Source: Gibbula magus
Lineage: Eukaryota > Mollusca > Gastropoda > Trochida > Trochidae
DNA: 64,000 nucleotides
Reading direction: 5' to 3'
NCBI GenBank assembly: GCA_936450465.1
Contig: OW388298.1
Location: 13,408,895-13,472,894, forward strand
This document shows, one piece after another, positions 45,923 to 57,356 of the stretch. A program made the position numbers and the translations under genes. The notes under the pieces are model-generated. The model was not told the origin of the DNA. It saw nothing but the letters and a program-made list of their open reading frames with translations, and did no database searches. The stretch's first letter is position 1, and each line of letters opens with the position of its first letter.

Positions 45923-46117
45923 ATGTGTGCTCCCAAGTCCGTACTGAGCCAGTACTCACCAGATACGGATCCTCACATTTGCTCAAAATGTTTGCAAGAA
46001 GACAGCACGTTCTACAAGTACGGCGGATTGGGACCACTGCCTTACAGAATATATGCTGTGGCATACTGCTTTGAGGACCGACTGGCTATAGATTACCAAA
46101 ACAATGTAATTGCATGA
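45923..46117 (+). CDS. Unidentified small ORF or exon
   Basis: 64 codons from ATG, with TDPHICSKCLQEDSTFYKYG and PYRIYAVAYCFEDRLAID. A donor-like AACAAT|gtaatt is present near its end. No domain recognised; a CxxC is visible. Its position relative to the duplicated upstream region mirrors exon 1 of the apple gene, but the sequence is not similar. Could be non-coding. Confidence 0.3.
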   Translation: MCAPKSVLSQYSPDTDPHICSKCLQEDSTFYKYGGLGPLPYRIYAVAYCFEDRLAIDYQNNVIA

Positions 46118-47280
46118 CATTATCACTAAACAATGTAGATCGAAATTCATTGGTATCTAATATTAAAAACATTTGCTTTCAAACTGCCTTTTGATTAGTT
46201 TGGAATGGTTATGATATACATACATTTATAAAATCTCGTCTAAGGCTCGGCTGTAACAATTTGTCCACATACATATCACCGACAACCCCTTGTTGGCATG
46301 TGGTCACCCAAACGAATATGATGTACACCATTGTTTTCACATGTAATAACCAATTGTAATTAAGACAGACATTATTTCTTTATGTAAAGGAATTTAGTAT
46401 CAACAATATACTATGGGTATGTGCATCGGGTACTAGCTATGTTATACATACACTATCAAAATTTATATATATATATACGGTTTGATCACTTTATGCAAAT
46501 GAGTCGGACTTTCTTAAACTGCTTTGTTGCGTTGGTAACGTTGCATAGATGAAAGACCAACTATGTTCCACACACACCATATATATATTGCTGTTACATA
46601 GAACCTGTGATTCTAATATGTAATTGAAAAATTAAGTCGCTTTAATATGAACTTTTTAGAGTCTAATGTGCGATCCAATAAGGAATGGTACTTTTTCATG
46701 AATACAATATGTTTGTGGTCTAAACATATCAAAATTAATTTGCAAACATGCCTAAGTGGCTTATAGTAATGCCGTTCTAGAGTATATTTATTTTTAATTT
46801 TAATGTTTACATTAAAACGGAATGTTGAAGACAATTTTCATAATCACCTGTTGAAAGTAAGTGTCTTGTAATTTTATCTGTTATCCATACTCACTTATTT
46901 TGTTTAAATTTTAAAATATCACAATATTTCAGTAAATACCAATTGATCAGTATGAAATCCATCTAACAGTCCCAAGCAGTCCCCCTCCAAATTGGGAAAG
47001 TTTAAAACGTAGTGAACAATGATTATGAAGATTTATTCTTTAATAAATCCAAAATCCCTTATTACTAATACAGTCATACTACACAAGACTATATACTATA
47101 TAGTATACTTAGAGGTATCACTTTCTGCCTTACAGTTTTCAAGATCTGTTCTGGAAGTGAGAATGTAAAAATATTTGCCGCAGAATGAGGTGAAGATATT
47201 CTTCCATGGAAAAGTCTCAAAAAGATTGTTTCAAATATAACATTTCATTACAGTTTAGTTATTGTTCGGGAAAATAATGT
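46118..47280. other. No gene recognised
   Basis: AT-rich; a short (AT)n run at about 46460. Nothing identified. Confidence 0.3.
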
Positions 47281-47284
47281 TGTG

Positions 47285-47760
47285 CTATGTTTAAGGTTTG
47301 TATGTTCTTGGCCCGGAATTGGATTAACATATAATTTCAAAGTAGATGAACATCCAAAATGGCATATACATGATTATTGTTCCACACACTAAGTTTGAAT
47401 GAGCTAGACCTTACAGTTTTTAAGTACTGGCCTGGATACCAAATTTTATGTCATGTTTCAATGGAGACGGCTTAACATAAAAATCAGAAGTTGAAATCCT
47501 TAAAGGCACATCTGCATATGATGACCAGCCACATTACTTGTTTCATTGAGCTTCGAAGGTCATACAGATTTTGAGCTCTGGTCCGGAAACGAAATTAAAG
47601 TTATGTTTTCAAAATAAAAATAATAAAAATAAAAATTTAATAAAAATAAAGAATAAAATGGAAGAAGTTGAAAACCCAAAAGGCATATCTACGCATGGTG
47701 ATAGTTTCATTGAGCTATGGCTTACGGTTTGTAATTTCTTGGCCCGGAAACGAAACAGAT
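47285..47760. repeat. Degenerate ~125-140-bp tandem repeat, about four units
   Basis: Same family as 44880-45300 (GAAGTTGAAAACCCAAAAGG, TTTCATTGAGCTATGG, GGCCCGGAAACGAAAC). It ends in GACGAATGGACGGACAG. Confidence 0.75.
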
Positions 47761-48078
47761 ACGCCCAGACGAATGGACGGACAGAATCTTTGTTTACCTT
47801 CAAATCATACTTGGCAAACTCAGACATCACCTTATATGGAAATGTGAAATGCAATGCAACATCGTAGTCTTCTAATATTTACAGGAATTGCACCCAGGCA
47901 TCATATTACAAACCAGTGAATACAGGAAATCTATCTAAGTCCCAGTTTAATGTTGTCGCTTTCATGCTAAGCAGAATAAATAATCACTTTAATTCCACAT
48001 ACGAGGTTTCAGAGAAGCAAACATCGATTGACTTTCACCACATTAGATCTGTATTCCTCCGCCACCCAGCAGTCAGCT

Positions 48079-48309
48079 ATGAAGGGTTTTGGCGTTGTCC
48101 TCCTCTGCGTAGCGTCTGGATGCTTTGTCATCAAAGCAGTTTTCAGCAACACCAGACCGTTCACTGGACCACGGATGTGCAAGCGAATCTGTCAACAAAC
48201 AACGGGCTGCTTCAGTTTCCAGTTCAGCACTAAGTATCTCTCCTGTAAACTGCCCTTCCAGAATGGCTCAGTCTCCGAGGACACCTTCCTCAACTTCACA
48301 TTGGGAAAG
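48079..48309 (+). CDS. Exon 1: secreted PAN/apple-type protein
   Basis: ATG at 48079; a signal peptide begins MKGFGVVLLCVASGCFVIKA. A cysteine pattern then fits a PAN/apple domain: PRMCKRICQQTTGCFSFQF, then SCKLPF, that is C-x3-C-x5-C-x2-F and a later C-x-L. An NGS and an NFT sequon follow. The donor GGGAAAG|gtaatg ends the 77-codon exon in phase 0. Apple domains bind proteins or carbohydrates in extracellular settings. It is the only frame in the region with a signal peptide plus domain. The next exon in phase lies beyond the 7 kb DIRS insertion, at 57251. Confidence 0.75.
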
Positions 48310-49520
48310 GTAATGAAATGAAAATAACTTATGACATTATTCTTCTGAAAACTTTCGAAATTCCTGAAAGTCATCTTTTAACTCATTGACTTCATATCTT
48401 ACATAATGCAGTAAAGTATACTCACGCATCCAAAACCATTGACAATTCAAGTGTGTTGCACTTTTTATGTGTTTCATTTCATTTAAATCAAAACAAAATC
48501 ATTTTCTCATCCCTGATTTGGCACAACTTGTCTGAAAGGTGTACCAAATAGCTATTGGTACCAATTGTAATTGAGTGTAAGAACAGTTCAAAATATAAGA
48601 AAGCAGTACATCTCAGCAAAATTGGGTCTCTGTGAAGCCTAAAGTCGCCCTGCAACATTGCAGACCGCATGCTTTGTTTTGCTCGACGAATATTTGTTCT
48701 TCTGACACCGAAAGAATATATTGATTTGGAAGGGTTAGTGAATAAGTCAATAGTTTCAGCAATAAAGGTGCCATACAGTAACAACTAAGTAAAAATTAAC
48801 CTCTTTTATGTACTTTTCATTTTCACTTTATTATTTGCTTTTATGGATCTCCGTCTTTCAGAGACAAAAATGATGTTGATTGATAAAATGACTTATATGA
48901 GTTAATTTGAAAACTTTGAAAAGAATTTTACAAATAAATTAGACAAAATAAATTAAGAAGATTAATTGTTTGATAAGAAAAAAGAAAAGCATAAGTTAAT
49001 AAGGAAAAAAGGTTTATAATGAGTAAGATGTATTTTGATGAAAATTAAAAATAAGAGATATTAAATGACGTTGAGAAAATAAGAATTTCAAGAAATTTTG
49101 ACTTTGAAAGAATGCTGATTTTGAGTATGACCTTGATAAGAAACTAAGAACTTCATCAGAAGAATAATTTGGTAATAAAACTTGATGAAATTCTGACTTT
49201 GAAATGCAATTCATAAGAAAATTAATGCCTTTGATAAGTATTGAAAATAAGAATTTGTTTTGATAAGTAAAATTGATTTGTTTGCGAACAAATCTAACAT
49301 AGTTACATTTTGATTAACAATACCTACAACAGAATAAATCCTTGAACCATGATGGATGCATGCTTTGGAAAGCTATTGTCCTTATTCAATTTATATATCA
49401 CTTTTCAAATTAGCTATAGTTCATGTCATTGATTTAATACCCTTGAAACGTTCAAAATACAGAATTGCTATTTTGTTTGTAAATGTCTTATTTGTGACCT
49501 ACTTATCAATAATTTTAGTA
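48310..49520. other. Intron of the apple gene
   Basis: AT-rich. From 48900 to 49290 it is a purine-rich, degenerate repeat with many TTGATAAG and AAATAAGAA words. No other gene recognised. Confidence 0.5.
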
Positions 49521-49603
49521 CGTTTTTGGTTAAACATCATTATTTCATACCTATTGTTGATATTCACTAAATGCCTTTTTATCCTATATGGCTATCTTCA
49601 ACA

Positions 49604-49690
49604 AATTATTACACAGTAAGGGAAGAGTTACTCACCTTCCCTGTCCCTATCTCCCGATAGGTGGCAAAGACCCGGATTATCAAGCTTCCT
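49604..49690. repeat. DIRS inverted terminal repeat, left
   Basis: Reverse counterpart of 56480-56560. The tandem-duplication unit begins at its inner end (CAAAGACCCGG, 49665). Confidence 0.9.
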
Positions 49691-51933
49691 TTTGTCGGTC
49701 AGAAAAAAACCGAATGGCATAGAGGGGAGGCCGGGCGGGAGATAACGATAGTGAATATCAACGGTAGGTATAAAATAATGACATTTAACCAAAAACGTAC
49801 TATTATTTATGGAGGAGCTGTCTGGACCCGTTGCTGTGAGTAGACTTGAACACCCAACCGGTTGATCCCCTCTAGGTCCTCCGTGGATACATCACGCAAG
49901 TAGTGGTTGGCGAACACCAATCCTGACTTTCAGAAGCAGCTAGCCATGATGTCTGTCACCGCCAAGTTACTATGAAGAGCCATAGTTGCTGATATGGCCC
50001 TTATCTCGTGCGGGGTGGAATGCGCCGGCGGGTTTAACCCTGCTGCCTTGTATGCGTTAAAAACTTCAGAGCGTAGATACACACTCAGTTGCCTCTTATC
50101 AAGTTCCTTGTGACTGGTCTGAGAATGAGGAAGGAACAACCTCCGTCTCCCCTGCGGTAGTGTCCTGGTTCTTTCGGTGTAGATACGCAGTGCCCTCACC
50201 GGACAGAGGAGACGGTTCTCCTCGTCTGTGGGGTCGACCGTACCGGAAATGGATTGTAATGAGAAGGTTCTATCCCTCTCGTCTGTGGTCTGATTCTTGC
50301 AAATAAAGTCAGGCGCTAGTCCCAGAGTGGCCGATCCCCCATCTCTCACATCAAAACGTAAGCCTGGAGAGCATGAAGCTCTGAAACCCTGGCTGCGGAC
50401 CCCATGGGTAAGAACCACTGCCAAGTCCCACTCTGTGGGCCTAAGTTTTTGCAGCCAATCCACATTTTAGTAAGTTCTAATCAACTCTTTCAGAATCGAC
50501 ACATCGATCTGAGGGTCGTGCTTCCGCAAGACCGACATGATCGCCGCTAGGTTGGTGTTAATAGAGGAGGCCTTTAGGCCCCTCGTCTCCCTCAAGTGTA
50601 CTAGGTAGTCGGCTACCTGTGGGACCGTGACTGTCTGCACGTCATACCCCTTCTCCCAACAGAAGGTCGCAAAAGACCCCCACTGGAAGTTGTACAACTT
50701 CCTTGTGGAGGTCCTCTGCGAGGCTGCTACCGCCTCAGCAACGGATTCTGAGAATCCTGCTCCTGTCAGATCCCTTTGGAGACAAACCAAGCGTGAAGCT
50801 GAAGAGTCTGGGGGTTCTCATGAACCCGCCTGCTTGGTTTGCTCGACAGAAGGTTCCACCTCAGAGGGAGAGGAATTGGTTCTAGGCGGCATGCCCTCCA
50901 GGGGAGAACATACCAGGACCTGGCTGGCCATAACGGTGCTACCAACAGGAGTTGTTTCCTGTATCTTTGCCACCACCCGAGTTAAGATGGCGGGAGGGGC
51001 ATAAGCGTAAGCGACCATCCCCTCCCAGCTTAATGCGAGCACGCTGTGGGGTCCGGTACAGGGGACACATATGTCGGCAACTGGTGATTGAGCCGCGTCG
51101 CAAAAAGGTCTATGTGAGGTTTCCCGAACCTCAAACATAGACTCTCGAACACTCTTGGGTGCAGCATCCGTGGATGGAGGCTTGTCCGGGCGAGACAAGG
51201 ACGTTCTTGCACGAATAGTGAGTTCGAGACTGTTACTAATTGAAACAGCTCCATCACCAGTTGCAGAAGAGAGTCTGCTTTGGTCGAGCCTTGCTTGTTT
51301 ATGGCCCAAGCCACAGCCAAGCTGTCCGTGTGGATACACAGGACTTACCCCTGTAGGCGACCCGACCAATGGCTGATCGCAAGTCTTATCGCATCTACTT
51401 CTAAGATGTTGATGTGGCATCTGGTTCATACTGACGACCACACCCCCGCTGTCTGTTCCGTATACAGGTGCGCTCCCCACCCTTGGGTGGAGGCGTCCAT
51501 ATATAGCTGGGCTGTCGCTGATTGCCACCTGAGTGGCACTCCCGCCAGTACGTTGGTTTCCTGCTGCATGCAGGAGAGATGGTGTCTGATATTGGCAGGA
51601 ATGGAGAAGACGTGGCGGCACGTCTTCTCTCTCACGTGTGTGTTGACAAATATCTGAAGGGGCCTGAGCTGCAACCTTCCCCTTGGGGTGAAAAGTTGAG
51701 GTCAGGAACCCCAACAGCTTCTGCCAATTCCTGAGGGGCAGTGGTCTTTGAAGAGCTGGCCCCAGGAGGTCTTTATACCACCCCATCCGCTCCGTGGTAA
51801 CGAAAGCCTTGTATTGCACGGTGCTCAGACGGGCGCCCAGAAACACCAGTTCCATTGTAAGCTGAAGGTCCGACTTGTCTAGATTGACCAGCCATCCCAA
51901 CCGCCTGAACAACGCTATTACAAAGTCTCGTTG
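49664..51933. repeat. DIRS internal tandem duplication, unit 1
   Basis: Direct copy of 51934-54203, offset exactly 2,270 bp, about 98% identical by eye. The junction at 51931 (CTCGTTGGCCAAGACCC) shares only TTG/TGG microhomology with either parent. Confidence 0.95.
49850..50790 (-). pseudogene. Tyrosine recombinase, unit 1
   Basis: Core-binding part: TGAGFSESVAEAVAASQR, RKLYNFQWGSFATFCWEKG and SSINTNLAAIMSVLRKHD. Catalytic part: RFDVRDGGSATLGLAPDF, LLCPVRALRIYTERTRTL, HEIRAISATMALHSN (H-x-x-R) and FANHYLRD (nucleophile Tyr). Two stops break the frame: TAA after ELIRTY (50464) and TGA replacing the expected Trp just before KSGLVFANHY. Both stops are also in unit 2, so they precede the duplication. 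Inactive as it stands. Confidence 0.88.
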
Positions 51934-52062
51934 GCCAAGACCCGGATTATCATGCTTCCTTCTGTCGGTCAGAAAAAAACCGAATCGCATAGAGGGGAGG
52001 CCTGGCGGGAGATAACGATAGTGAATATCAACGGTAGGTATAAAATAATGACATTTAACCAA
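50818..52062 (-). pseudogene. RT C-terminus and RNase H, unit 1 (chimeric start)
   Basis: The frame opens in terminal sequence (NPGLG) and fuses at the tandem junction to QRDFVIALFRRLGWLVNLDK, the RT region after the active site. A second frame carries RNase H pieces QLYMDASTQGWGAHLYTEQ and MAVAWAINKQGSTKADSLL, then RFGKPHIDLFATRLNHQL. The RT active site (YLDD) is not in this unit. Frame changes split it. Confidence 0.85.
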
Positions 52063-52119
52063 AAACGTACTATTATTTATGGAGGAGCTGTCTGGACCCG
52101 TTGCTGTGAGTAGACTTGA

Positions 52120-53090
52120 GCACCAAACCGGTTGATCCCCTCTAGGTCCTCTGTGGATACATCACGCAAGTAGTGGTTGGCGAACACCAATCCTGACTTT
52201 CAGAAGCAGCCAGCCATGATGTCTGTCACCGCCAAGTTACTATGAAGAGCCATAGTTGCTGATATGGCCCTTATCTCGTGCGGGGTGGAATGCGCCGGCG
52301 GGTTTAACCCCGCTGCCTTGTATGCGTTAAAAACTTCAGAGCGTAGAAACACACTCAGTTGTCTCTTATCAAGTTCCTTGTCACTGGTCTGAGAATGAGG
52401 AAGGAACAACCTCCGTCTGCCCTACTGTAGTGTCCTGGTTCTTTCGGTGTAGATACGCAGTGCCCTCACGGGACAGAGGAGACGGTTCTCCTCGTCTGTG
52501 GGGTCGACCGTACCGGAAATGGATTGTAATGAGAAGGTTCTATCCCTCTCGTCTGTGGTCTGATTCTTGCAAATAAAGTCAGGCGCTAGTCCCAGAGTGG
52601 CCGATCCCCCATCTCTCACATCAAAACGTAAGCCTGGAGAGCATGAAGCTCTGAAACCCTGGCTGCGGACCCCATGGGTAAGAACCACTGCCAAGTCCCA
52701 CTCTGTGGGCCTAAGTTTTTGCCGCCAATCCACATTTTAGTAAGTCCTAATCAACTCTTTCAGAATCGACACATCGATCTGAGGGTCGTGCTTCCGCAAG
52801 ACCGACATGATCGCCGCTAGGTTGGTGTTAATAGAGGAGGCCTTTAGCCCCCTCGTCTCCCTCAAGTGTACTAGGTAGGCGTCTACCTGTGGGACCGTGA
52901 CTGTCTGCACGTCATACCCCTTCTCCCTACAGAAGGTCGCAAAAGACCCCCACTGGAAGTTGTACAACTTCCTTGTGGAGGTCCTCTGCGAGGCTGCTAC
53001 AGACTCAGCAACGGATTCTGAGAATCCTGCTCCTGTCAGATCCCTTTGGAGACAAACCAAGCGTGAGGCTGAAGAGTCTTGGGGTTCTCG
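52120..53090 (-). pseudogene. Tyrosine recombinase, unit 2
   Basis: Same domain content as unit 1 (HEIRAISATMALHSN, FANHYLRD) and the same two inherited stops. One further nonsense change is private to this unit: TRTLQ-stop at about 52420, where unit 1 reads TRTLPQGRRR. Confidence 0.88.
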
Positions 53091-53944
53091 TGAACCCGCC
53101 TGCTTGGTTTGCTCGACAGAAGGTTCCACCTCAGAGGGATAGGAATTGGTTCTAGGCGGCATGCCCTCCAGGGGAGAACATACCAGGACCTGGCTGGCCA
53201 TAACGGTGCTACCAACAGGAGTTGTTTCCTGTATCTTTGCCACCACCCGAGTTAAGATGGCGGGAGGGGCATAAGCGTAAGCGACCATCCCCTCCCAGCT
53301 TAATGCGAGCACGCTGTGGGGTCCGGTACAGGGGACACATATGTCGGCAACTGGTGATTGAGCCGCGTCGCAAAAAGGTCTATGTGAGGTTTCCCGAACC
53401 TCAAACATAGACTCTCGAACACTCTTGGGTGCAGCATCCGTGGATGGAGGCTTGTCCGGGCGAGACAAGGACGTTCTTGCACGAATAGTGAGTTCGAGAC
53501 TGTTAGTAATTGAAACAGCTCCATCACCAGTTGCAGAAGAGAGTCTGCTTTGGTCGAGCCTTGCTTGTTTATGGCCCAAGCCACAGCCAAGCTGTCCGTG
53601 TGGATACACAGGACTTACCCCTGTAGGCGACCCGACCAATGGCTGATCGCAAGTCTTATCGCATCTACTTCTAAGATGTTGATGTGGCATCTGGTTCATA
53701 CTGACGACCACACCCCCGCTGTCTGTTCCGTATACAGGTGCGCTCCCCACCCTTGGGTGGAGGCGTCCATATATAGCTGGGCTGTCGCTGATTGCCACCT
53801 GAGTGGCACTCCCGCCAGTACGTTAGTTTCCTGCTGCATGCAGGAGAGATGGTGTCTGATATTGGCAGGAATGGAGAAGACGTGGCAACACGTCTTCTCT
53901 CTCACGTGTGTGTTGACAAATATCTGAAGGGGCCTGAGCTGCAA
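53090..53944 (-). pseudogene. RNase H and RT C-terminal region, unit 2
   Basis: QLYMDASTQGWGAHLYTEQ at 53696-53944 supplies the first RNase H Asp. MAVAWAINKQGSTKADSLL and RFGKPHIDLFATRLNHQL follow, as in other DIRS polyproteins. Frame changes separate the pieces. Confidence 0.85.
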
Positions 53945-53949
53945 CCTTC

Positions 53950-54450
53950 CCCTTGGGGTGAAAAGTTGAGGTCAGGAACCCCAACAGCTTCTGCCAATTC
54001 CTGAGGGGCAGTGGTCTTTGAAGAGCTAGCCCCAGAAGGTCTTTATACCGCCCCATCCGCTCCATGGTAACGAAAGCCTTGTATTGCACGGTGCTCAGAC
54101 GGGCGCCCAGAAACACCAGTTCCATTGTAAGCTGAAGGTCCGACTTGTCTAGATTGACCAGCCATCCCAACCGCCTGAACAACGCTATTACAAAGTCTCG
54201 TTGAGCCTCCAGAACAGATGGGGATCTGTTGTGACCTAAACCATCGTCCAGATACATCGCGAACTGGATGTCCTGCTGATACACGTACTGGTAAATGGAA
54301 ATATGCAGGTACGCGTCCTGCAGGTCTTGGGATATCATAGAGTCTGAGGGCTCCAGTAATCGCATTACTGACGGCACTGTCATATGGCGGCCGATCTAGG
54401 AAGGAGTGGTTGAATTCCTTCAAATCGTGGATCAGCAGCCATTTGTTCTG
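53950..54450 (-). pseudogene. DIRS reverse transcriptase
   Basis: DLKEFNHSFLD and SQDLQDAYLHISIY (motif A Asp) are followed after only a few residues by IQFAMYLDDGLGHNRSP (motif C, YLDD) and LGWLVNLDKSDLQLTMEL. The usual motif B segment (LPFGL...AP) between A and C is missing, so a deletion of about 40 residues removed essential RT sequence. This part lies mostly outside the duplicated unit and exists once. Confidence 0.85.
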
Positions 54451-54571
54451 ACGAAGACCGGGGAGTAAAATCCGGCAACAAGGTTATGGAGTTGGAGTTC
54501 CTCCACTGTCCCCTTGGAGATGAGAACCACCACATGTTCCAGCGTCAACGCGAGCCGATCTGGCGAACAGG

Positions 54572-55535
54572 TTAGCGGGGCGGGGGGCGGTGTGTCACGG
54601 GAATATGAAACTCCTGTTCCAGAACATTGTCCGTCCCAGCCCGGGACAACCTATGGGGGTAGCTCTGGAGGGACCGACAAGTCATTGCTTCCTCGGGGTA
54701 CCTCCGTAGGCACGTCCCTTCCCTCGCTGGGCGTTTTCCTTCGGGGTGCGTTTGGGAGAGGGGTTGGTATTGCAGTCGTGACTTCTGCCTTGCCCACTCC
54801 CTCCTTGAAAGGAAACACCACCAGTCCTGGCGCCACCGCCACCATCGGTGTTGCTTGGCATGGGTGTGCCTCCTATCTTCTTCTTGGAGACCTGCATCTA
54901 CAGAAGAGGACCCGTCCTGATCTGAGGAAGTGGCAGGCGGCGATACTAAAATCACCCTCCTCCTCTTGGGGGTTGAAGGTGCTGGCGGGGAGGGCGGCGT
55001 AGGAGTCGCCTCCTCTCCCCCTTCGTCGATGGGTAGCATCCTTTTGTCCAACATATTGGCCAACATGTCCCTCATCTTGGACTTCCTCTTCTTCCTAGGC
55101 GTGTGGTGGCGATCCCACCCTGAAGTGGCATCGGGAGAAGACTCTCTAATGGGAGAAACGTCCCTGCCACCCAACCTCGCCGAAGAAAGATTACATTGCC
55201 CCTCGGGAGAGGCGTCCCTGTGACCCGATCCTGCAGACACGTCCGGAACTTTAAACTCTGGCACGTCCTCAGAGATGATGAGATCGGACCCAGGTGAGGG
55301 GCTCCCGGGACCCGTAGCGGTGACTGAATCAGAAGAGCGCCTGGAAGCTGGATTCACTCTTCTTCACCGCATTACAGTAGTCTCGATGTTCCAACACCGA
55401 GAGGCTGGCGCACTCCTGACATCTGTCATCCCCTGGACAGAGATTGCGGCACAAACTGCAAAGAGAGTGGGGGTCATAGGCACCCGACATCCTTGAACCG
55501 CACTCTCCACAGAAAGAAGCATACTGTCCAGGCAT
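54572..55535 (-). pseudogene. DIRS gag-like ORF
   Basis: It starts MPGQYASFCGECGSRM with three CxxC-type pairs (CGEC, CSLC, CQEC) that could bind zinc. A frameshift near 55340 leads to NPASRRSSDSVTATGPGSP, a Pro/Ser-rich linker and a basic HTPRKKRKSKMRDMLANML. Another frame change near 54890 leads into glycine-rich and basic sequence. Nucleic-acid-binding capsid-like role by position. Confidence 0.75.
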
Positions 55536-55559
55536 GTTTTCACCCCTTCACCCCTACCA

Positions 55560-56470
55560 AGGAGCTGTATCCAAAGGTAGGAATAGCCCCTAACCCAACA
55601 GGATATAATCCAATCACAAGTCTGAAAGGCCGCCTGAGAGAGACGGTAGGTGCTAAGTGAGAGGGGCGGGAAGACCACAGGATATCCAATCAAAGCCACT
55701 TCACTCAAGCAGCATGCCCGGCGACAAGCAAGCAGTGCGGTATGTCCACTGGATATCCAGTCCAATGCCACCTCACCTCAAGCGGCACGCTATGCGCTAA
55801 ACCGGGACCCAAGCCGACAACTAAGTCTCCTCCTGCCAGCCGGCAGTGTGGAATCAAAGGAAAGCAAGTGCTACACAAGCCTCGCCATATGGCGGGGTCC
55901 CAACTGATTACCAAGTCCCATCCCCGCCAGCCGGCGTTATGAAGACAAAGACAAGTCAGGCGGTAGTCCAACAAGCAGTATAGTGGATTTTCGACTTGTT
56001 AACTCAGTCCCATCCCTCCAGCCAGCATTATAGAGTTACAGACACAAGTCAACAGTAAATCAGCCAGGCAGTATGCCCGTGTCAAGCGTTATGGCTTGGA
56101 TTAGCGGTTTAGCGGGGTAACAAGCGCTAGGTTCAATCCTATCCACTCCCGTATCGCGTGACACCGCCAAGGGACAGGCGACTAAATCCCAAGGTGAAAC
56201 AAACCCTAGCGTGCCGCCAGGAAGACTGGCGGCCTAAGGTACAATAGGTGAACAAGAGAGAAAGCCAAGCGCCTGGCTTGCAATTGACCAAATGTTATTA
56301 CCCTAAGTAGTCTTCCCGTGAGGAATAGACTACAGTAAGATAAACCTTACACAGAACTGCAAAAACACTCAATTAAAGAAACAAAGACGAAGTTTAATTA
56401 GCAATTAGCAAGTCGAAGACTGGAGAGCTATCATCACATGTCTCAATAGCTTGCAATTGCCGACATAAGG
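55560..56470. other. DIRS 5' leader region
   Basis: Within the element, upstream of gag. It has repeated GGATATCCAAT/GGATATCCAGT and GCCAGCCGGC words, and several near-repeats of about 70 bp (CAAGCAGCATGCCCGG, AAGCGGCACGCTATGC, AACAAGCAGTATAG) at 55700-56090. No ORF of its own. Confidence 0.5.
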
Positions 56471-56479
56471 AGGAATGAT

Positions 56480-56560
56480 AATCCGGGTCTTGGCCACCTA
56501 TCGGGAGATAGGGACAGGGAAGGTGAGTAACTCTTCCCTTACTGTATAATAATTTGTCGA
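56480..56560. repeat. DIRS inverted terminal repeat, right
   Basis: ATCCGGGTCTTGGCCACC, GGAGATAGGGACAGGGAAGG and AGTAACTCTTCCCTTACTGT, the reverse of 49604-49680. Confidence 0.9.
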
Positions 56561-56630
56561 AGATAGCAATATAGGATAATAGGGCATATAGGGAATATCA
56601 ACGATGGTATAGTAAATAATTATGTGATAA

Positions 56631-57250
56631 TGATCTCAAATGGAATTCTTGAACTCGTTATAAGAAATAAATTGCAATAAGTAATTTCACATAAGAAGTA
56701 TATTAAAGTCTGTAAAACAATTTTTATAAAGAAATAATTTTTAAATACTGTCAGTGATTCAGATAGCTTGACTATATGTTAAACATTATAAATGGTGTTG
56801 TTTTAACAAGGAATACTGACTGTTGGCAAACAATGACATTTTACCTTAAATTAAATCTAGAACTATAATAATTATGTGATATGCTGCTGATTTTCAAACA
56901 CAGTATGTTTATCTTCTTATTGTTTTCACAAATTCAATAAGCAAACCAGAAAAACACATTAATCGAGAACACATTTATTCACATCCTGTTATTATGATTA
57001 TGACGTGACATTGGCAAATTCACTTTTAAGACGGTTTCGCTGATTGCATAACAAACTTTAATTTCAACCAATCAGGATTCTCAATTCTAACCGAGAATAT
57101 GCAAGGTCTATATAGAACAGAGAAAATCTGCAGGAAGTAAATTATGTGGGAATGGAATGTGTAATATACTGCCTCGCACCTGCTTGATATATGAATCATA
57201 TAAATTAATACTTTTGTATCAATATGTGTATTTAAGGTTTTTCTCAACAG
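56631..57250. other. Intron of the apple gene, right part
   Basis: AT-rich, ends in the acceptor TTTCTCAACAG. Nothing else recognised. Confidence 0.4.
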
Positions 57251-57356
57251 GATGAGGACAGCGAGATATCTGAATCAAACATGAGCTGTCCTTTGTTTGC
57301 CAAGAGGTTTGCCAACAGGAATCATTTCTTCTTGTGTCGTGTCCCTGGTCGTGTGT
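57251..57356 (+). CDS. Probable exon 2 of the apple-type gene
   Basis: The acceptor is GGTTTTTCTCAACAG and the donor GTGT|gtaagt. The phase-0 start matches the phase-0 end of 48079-48309. It encodes DEDSEISESNMSCPLFAKRF and continues NHFFLCRVPGRV, ending in phase 1. Two Cys and an NMS sequon suit an extracellular protein. The domain is incomplete, so the link rests on strand, phase and position. Confidence 0.6.

Larger units (their letters stand above)
51934..54203. repeat. DIRS internal tandem duplication, unit 2
   Basis: Second unit of the 2,270-bp repeat. It continues on its right into the unique RT and gag part of the element. Confidence 0.95.
49525..56630 (-). mobile_element. DIRS-type tyrosine-recombinase retrotransposon
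   Basis: Inverted terminal regions are present: 49604-49680 (ACAGTAAGGGAAGAGTTACT, CTATCTCCCGATAGGTGG, GACCCGGATTATCA) recurs inverted at 56480-56555, and weaker similarity continues outward to about 49525 and 56630. Between them on the minus strand lie a gag-like ORF, RT, RNase H and a tyrosine recombinase, the DIRS order. There is no integrase or LTR. It is markedly GC-richer than the host DNA. It carries an internal 2,270-bp tandem duplication. Confidence 0.92.

Noticed and set aside
51280..51657. 125-codon plus-strand frame, repeated at 53550-53927
   Set aside because: Antisense to the DIRS RNase H and duplicated with it; no domain in this orientation.
54514..55496. Several plus-strand frames of 70-160 codons
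   Set aside because: Antisense shadows of the GC-rich DIRS gag region.
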